Part shown: positions 61,408-64,000 of the stretch, in pieces
Numbering within the stretch: the first letter of the stretch is position 1
How the letters are laid out: each line of letters opens with the position of its first letter
NCBI RefSeq assembly: GCF_000371925.1
Contig: NZ_AQVE01000015.1
Location: forward strand, 1 to 64,000
DNA: 64,000 nucleotides
Direction: 5' to 3'
DNA from: Thiolinea disciformis DSM 14473
Lineage (GTDB): Bacteria > Pseudomonadota > Gammaproteobacteria > Thiotrichales > Thiotrichaceae
The notes under the pieces: model-generated
Databases searched by the model: none
What the model was told of the DNA's origin: nothing
The model's input: the letters and a program-made list of their open reading frames with translations, nothing else
Made by a program: the position numbers and the translations under genes

Positions 61408-63186
61408 TTATGCGCTATCTTTTTCTGGCAGAGTTACCCGAATATTTAATTCGCGTAGTTGGCGCATACTCACGGGTGCAGGTGCGTCGGTTAATGGGCA
61501 GGCGGCTGTTTGCGTTTTGGGGAAGGCCATGACATCGCGAATTGATTGGCTGCCTGTCATGAGCATAATCAAACGGTCTAAACCGAAAGCTAGGCCGCCA
61601 TGTGGAGGGCAACCGTATTTAAGAGCATTGAGTAGGAAGCCAAATTTTTCTTCGGCTTCTTCTTTGCTGATCCCTAGTAAACTGAAGACTGCGCTTTGCA
61701 TTTCTGGACGATGAATACGGACTGAGCCACCACCAACTTCGGTGCCATTCAGAACCATATCATAAGCGATAGATAATGCTTTGCCTGGGTCGGCAGCTAA
61801 TTCTTCTGGCGTACATTTGGGTGAGGTGAAGGGGTGATGCAAGGCTGCCCAACGTTTTTCTTTGTCGTCGTATTCAAACATGGGGAAGTCCACTACCCAC
61901 AACGCAGCCCATTCAGAAGTAAGCAGTTTGCGGTCGTGACCTAACTTAATGCGTAATGCACCAATAGCATCGTTGACGACTTTGGCCTTATCTGCACCGA
62001 AGAAAATTAAATCGCCTGTTTGGGCACCCGTGCGCGCTAAAATGCCTTTTACGACGTCTTCAGGTAAAAATTTCAGAATTGGCGACTGTAGGCCCTCTAA
62101 GCCTGCTGCAAGATCATTGATTTTGATATAAGCCAAGCCCTTCGCACCATAGCGACCGACGAAGGCAGTGTAGTCGTCGATTTCTTTACGACTTAAATCG
62201 CCACCTTTGGGTAAACGCAAGGCTACTACACGGCTATCAGGATCTTTGGCGGGTGCGGCAAACACTTTGAATTCTACCGCTTGCATCAGGTCGCTGACCT
62301 CTACGAATTCGAGTGGAATACGCATATCAGGCTTGTCAGAGCCGAAGCGGAACATCGCCTCTTCATATGTCATGTGGGGGAATTGTGCAGGCAACTCCAC
62401 ATTCAACAAGTTTTTAAACATGCTGCGAATCATTTCTTCCACCATGCCCATAATCTGATCTTGGGTCATGAAGGAGGTTTCAATATCGAGCTGGGTAAAT
62501 TCAGGCTGCCGATCGGCACGCAAATCCTCATCGCGGAAACAACGCGCAAATTGGAAATAACGATCCATGCCGGACATCATTAACAATTGTTTAAATAATT
62601 GTGGTGATTGCGGTAGGGCAAAAAACGAACCCGGATGCGTACGGCTCGGTACTAAATAATCGCGCGCACCTTCTGGCGTGGCTTTAGTCAGCATCGGCGT
62701 TTCAATATCAAGGAAGCCATTTTCTTCCAGATAACGACGCATAAAGCCAGTCGCTTTCGCACGTAATTGCAAGCGTTGCTGCATTTCAGGGCGGCGCAAA
62801 TCAATATAGCGATAGGTTAGGCGCTTTTCTTCGTTTACGCCTACTTCATCTAATTGGAAGGGAGGCGTTTCGGCGGCATTGAGGATTTCAAGGTCTAAGC
62901 CTAACACTTCTACTTGTCCACTACGCAAATTGTCGTTGGTGGTACCAGCAGGGCGTTTACGGACGCGGCCTTGGATTTTTAGGACATATTCATTACGCAC
63001 GCGCTCTGCATTGGCAAATACCTCGGCGCGATCAGGATCGAATACTACTTGCACCAAACCTTCACGATCGCGCAAGTCAATGAAAATAACGCCCCCATGG
63101 TCGCGGCGACGATTGACCCAACCGCACAGAGTGACTTCCTGATCCAGCAGGGACTCGTCTACCTGCCCGCAATAATGACTACGCAT
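61408..63186 (-). CDS. aspS: Aspartyl-tRNA synthetase
   Basis: 592 residues, class II synthetase. N-terminal OB fold anticodon-binding domain (about 1-105, [31 protein letters not shown]), motif 1 near [20 protein letters not shown], motif 2 [24 protein letters not shown], the bacterial GAD insertion domain (about 290-420), and motif 3 [16 protein letters not shown]. Length and domains are those of the bacterial type. It lies between the AT-rich orphan and a GNAT gene. Confidence 0.97.
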   Translation of the reverse strand: MRSHYCGQVDESLLDQEVTLCGWVNRRRDHGGVIFIDLRDREGLVQVVFDPDRAEVFANAERVRNEYVLKIQGRVRKRPAGTTNDNLRSGQVEVLGLDLEILNAAETPPFQLDEVGVNEEKRLTYRYIDLRRPEMQQRLQLRAKATGFMRRYLEENGFLDIETPMLTKATPEGARDYLVPSRTHPGSFFALPQSPQLFKQLLMMSGMDRYFQFARCFRDEDLRADRQPEFTQLDIETSFMTQDQIMGMVEEMIRSMFKNLLNVELPAQFPHMTYEEAMFRFGSDKPDMRIPLEFVEVSDLMQAVEFKVFAAPAKDPDSRVVALRLPKGGDLSRKEIDDYTAFVGRYGAKGLAYIKINDLAAGLEGLQSPILKFLPEDVVKGILARTGAQTGDLIFFGADKAKVVNDAIGALRIKLGHDRKLLTSEWAALWVVDFPMFEYDDKEKRWAALHHPFTSPKCTPEELAADPGKALSIAYDMVLNGTEVGGGSVRIHRPEMQSAVFSLLGISKEEAEEKFGFLLNALKYGCPPHGGLAFGLDRLIMLMTGSQSIRDVMAFPKTQTAACPLTDAPAPVSMRQLRELNIRVTLPEKDSA

Positions 63187-63410
63187 GTTGTTATTCCTAT
63201 AAATTCCAGTATGTCGGCGTTAGCACACAAAGGCGGAAATGGTAAGGCTTGTGCCGCTTCTGTGCAAGCTGCAAAGCGCAGGAAGCCTTGATCTAATCTT
63301 GGTAATCCTGCTTTTCCGATGGTGTAGACGATATTGGGTTTAAGCTAGCTTAGAGAAATAAAAAATTTGGGCAGCGGGAGAAGCTATTGCAGCAATAGTA
63401 GCTGCCTGAC

Positions 63411-63929
63411 TCAAGCAAGAATTTTGTAGTAGTAGTGAGTAGCACCTAAGCTATGATCAGGAAACATCGCATAATCAGGAATCATTCCGGCTTTCCGCCA
63501 TTGTAAACGCTGATACAGACGGCTGGCTTCCTCTCCTGCGGTATCAAGTACCAATAAGGTTTTGCCTGCTTCATAAGCGCCTTGTTCTGCTGCTTTCATT
63601 AAAGCTTGGCCGATGCCTTGTTGGCGAGCACCGCTATGCACTAATAATTTAATCAAATCACCCCGATGCGCCTGATTTTCTGGCAAATTCACCACGACCG
63701 TAACGGTACCAATAATCTTATTTTGCGTATCCACCGCCACCCAAATTAAACGCTCTTGCCTTGCAAAGCTGGCGGCTGCGTGCTGCCAATACTGCAAGGC
63801 TTTTTCCGTTGTCATAGGCTCAATAAACCCAACCGAAGCCCCATGTGTGACTGCATCGATTAAAATAGCACTTAAGGCTTGTACCGCGCTCTCATCCAAA
63901 TAACTGAGTGCTTTAATAGTGTAATTCAT
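63411..63929 (-). CDS. GNAT family N-acetyltransferase
   Basis: About 172 residues starting at MNYTIKALSYLDES; GAGGAG is just upstream and the two adjacent ATGs (63932, 63929) make the exact start uncertain. The acetyl-CoA binding motif is LLVHSGARQQGIGQALMKAAEQGAYEAG, followed by LLVLDTAGEEASRLYQRLQWRKAG, the usual GNAT motifs A and B. Substrate is unknown. The start overlaps the stop of the next gene upstream (ATGATGA), so the two are coupled. Confidence 0.87.
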   Translation of the reverse strand: MNYTIKALSYLDESAVQALSAILIDAVTHGASVGFIEPMTTEKALQYWQHAAASFARQERLIWVAVDTQNKIIGTVTVVVNLPENQAHRGDLIKLLVHSGARQQGIGQALMKAAEQGAYEAGKTLLVLDTAGEEASRLYQRLQWRKAGMIPDYAMFPDHSLGATHYYYKILA

Positions 63930-64000
63930 CATGCTCCTCGTTTTTGCCAAGTATCAGTAGCAATCACCACTACATACTGCGTGGCTTGTTGGCTGAGATT
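63929..64000 (-). CDS. C-terminal tail of an unidentified gene, cut by the window edge
   Basis: On the minus strand the frame reads NLSQQATQYVVVIATDTWQK and then RGA before a TGA at 63929-63931, which overlaps the start of the GNAT gene. Only 23 residues are visible, too few to name the protein. The overlap supports a real gene cotranscribed with the acetyltransferase. Confidence 0.55.
   Translation of the reverse strand, partial: NLSQQATQYVVVIATDTWQKRGA

Overview
The window looks like a piece of a gammaproteobacterial chromosome, most plausibly from the Thiotrichales (Thiothrix-like filamentous sulfur bacteria). The basis is gene content and order: bioH-bioC, nagZ with methylthioinosine phosphorylase, a zapA/zapB-like pair opposite ygfB-pepP-ubiH with 6S RNA nearby, and serC-pheA. 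All of these are typical gammaproteobacterial arrangements. The genus assignment is only an inference. No tRNA, rRNA, CRISPR array or complete insertion sequence was seen.

Region 1 (1-21.4 kb, all on the minus strand) is the striking part. It holds four tandem genes for secreted or outer-membrane proteins built from DUF11/CARDB-like beta-sandwich repeats: 177, 1058, 2042 and 886 residues. A strong terminator follows, and then a giant gene that stays open for 2772 codons to the left edge. The giant carries six GEVED domains, a right-handed beta-helix and an SdrD B-like domain. The 2042-residue protein combines adhesive repeats, an OmpA-type peptidoglycan-binding domain in its middle and a very large C-terminal beta-barrel. 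Three of the proteins share the same N-terminal module. I read the block as a self-contained cell-surface or sheath-type assembly; no characterised equivalent is known to me.

Region 2 (21.4-38 kb) is mostly housekeeping: plsY with a YdjM-like membrane protein, bioH-bioC, recB without recC or recD, ygfX, mtnP, nagZ, a small CbiX-type chelatase, 6S RNA, a CBS-domain gene, zapA, a zapB-like gene, ygfB-pepP-ubiH and a prolyl oligopeptidase. A possible small RNA lies at 28.08-28.20 kb. A 108-bp MITE-like inverted repeat lies at 35.7 kb.

Region 3 (38-43.5 kb) is a bufferin-type copper/metal-stress locus. Two DUF2282 precursor peptides, DoxX, a DUF692 (MNIO) enzyme and a DUF2063 partner face a divergent ECF sigma factor and its membrane anti-sigma factor. 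The same promoter motif (TGCATCCAA, 14-15 bp, CGTA) precedes the sigma gene and each of the two precursor genes. This suggests one autoregulated circuit.

Region 4 (43.5-64 kb) contains serC-pheA, an AGCS alanine/sodium symporter, a universal stress protein, two small unknown genes (one Cys-rich), an RBBP9-like hydrolase and an alpha-2-macroglobulin lipoprotein. It continues with a CPBP protease, a FucA-like aldolase, ubiC, mtgA, rhlB, an AT-rich orphan resembling a glycosyltransferase, aspS, a GNAT acetyltransferase and the tail of another gene at the right edge.
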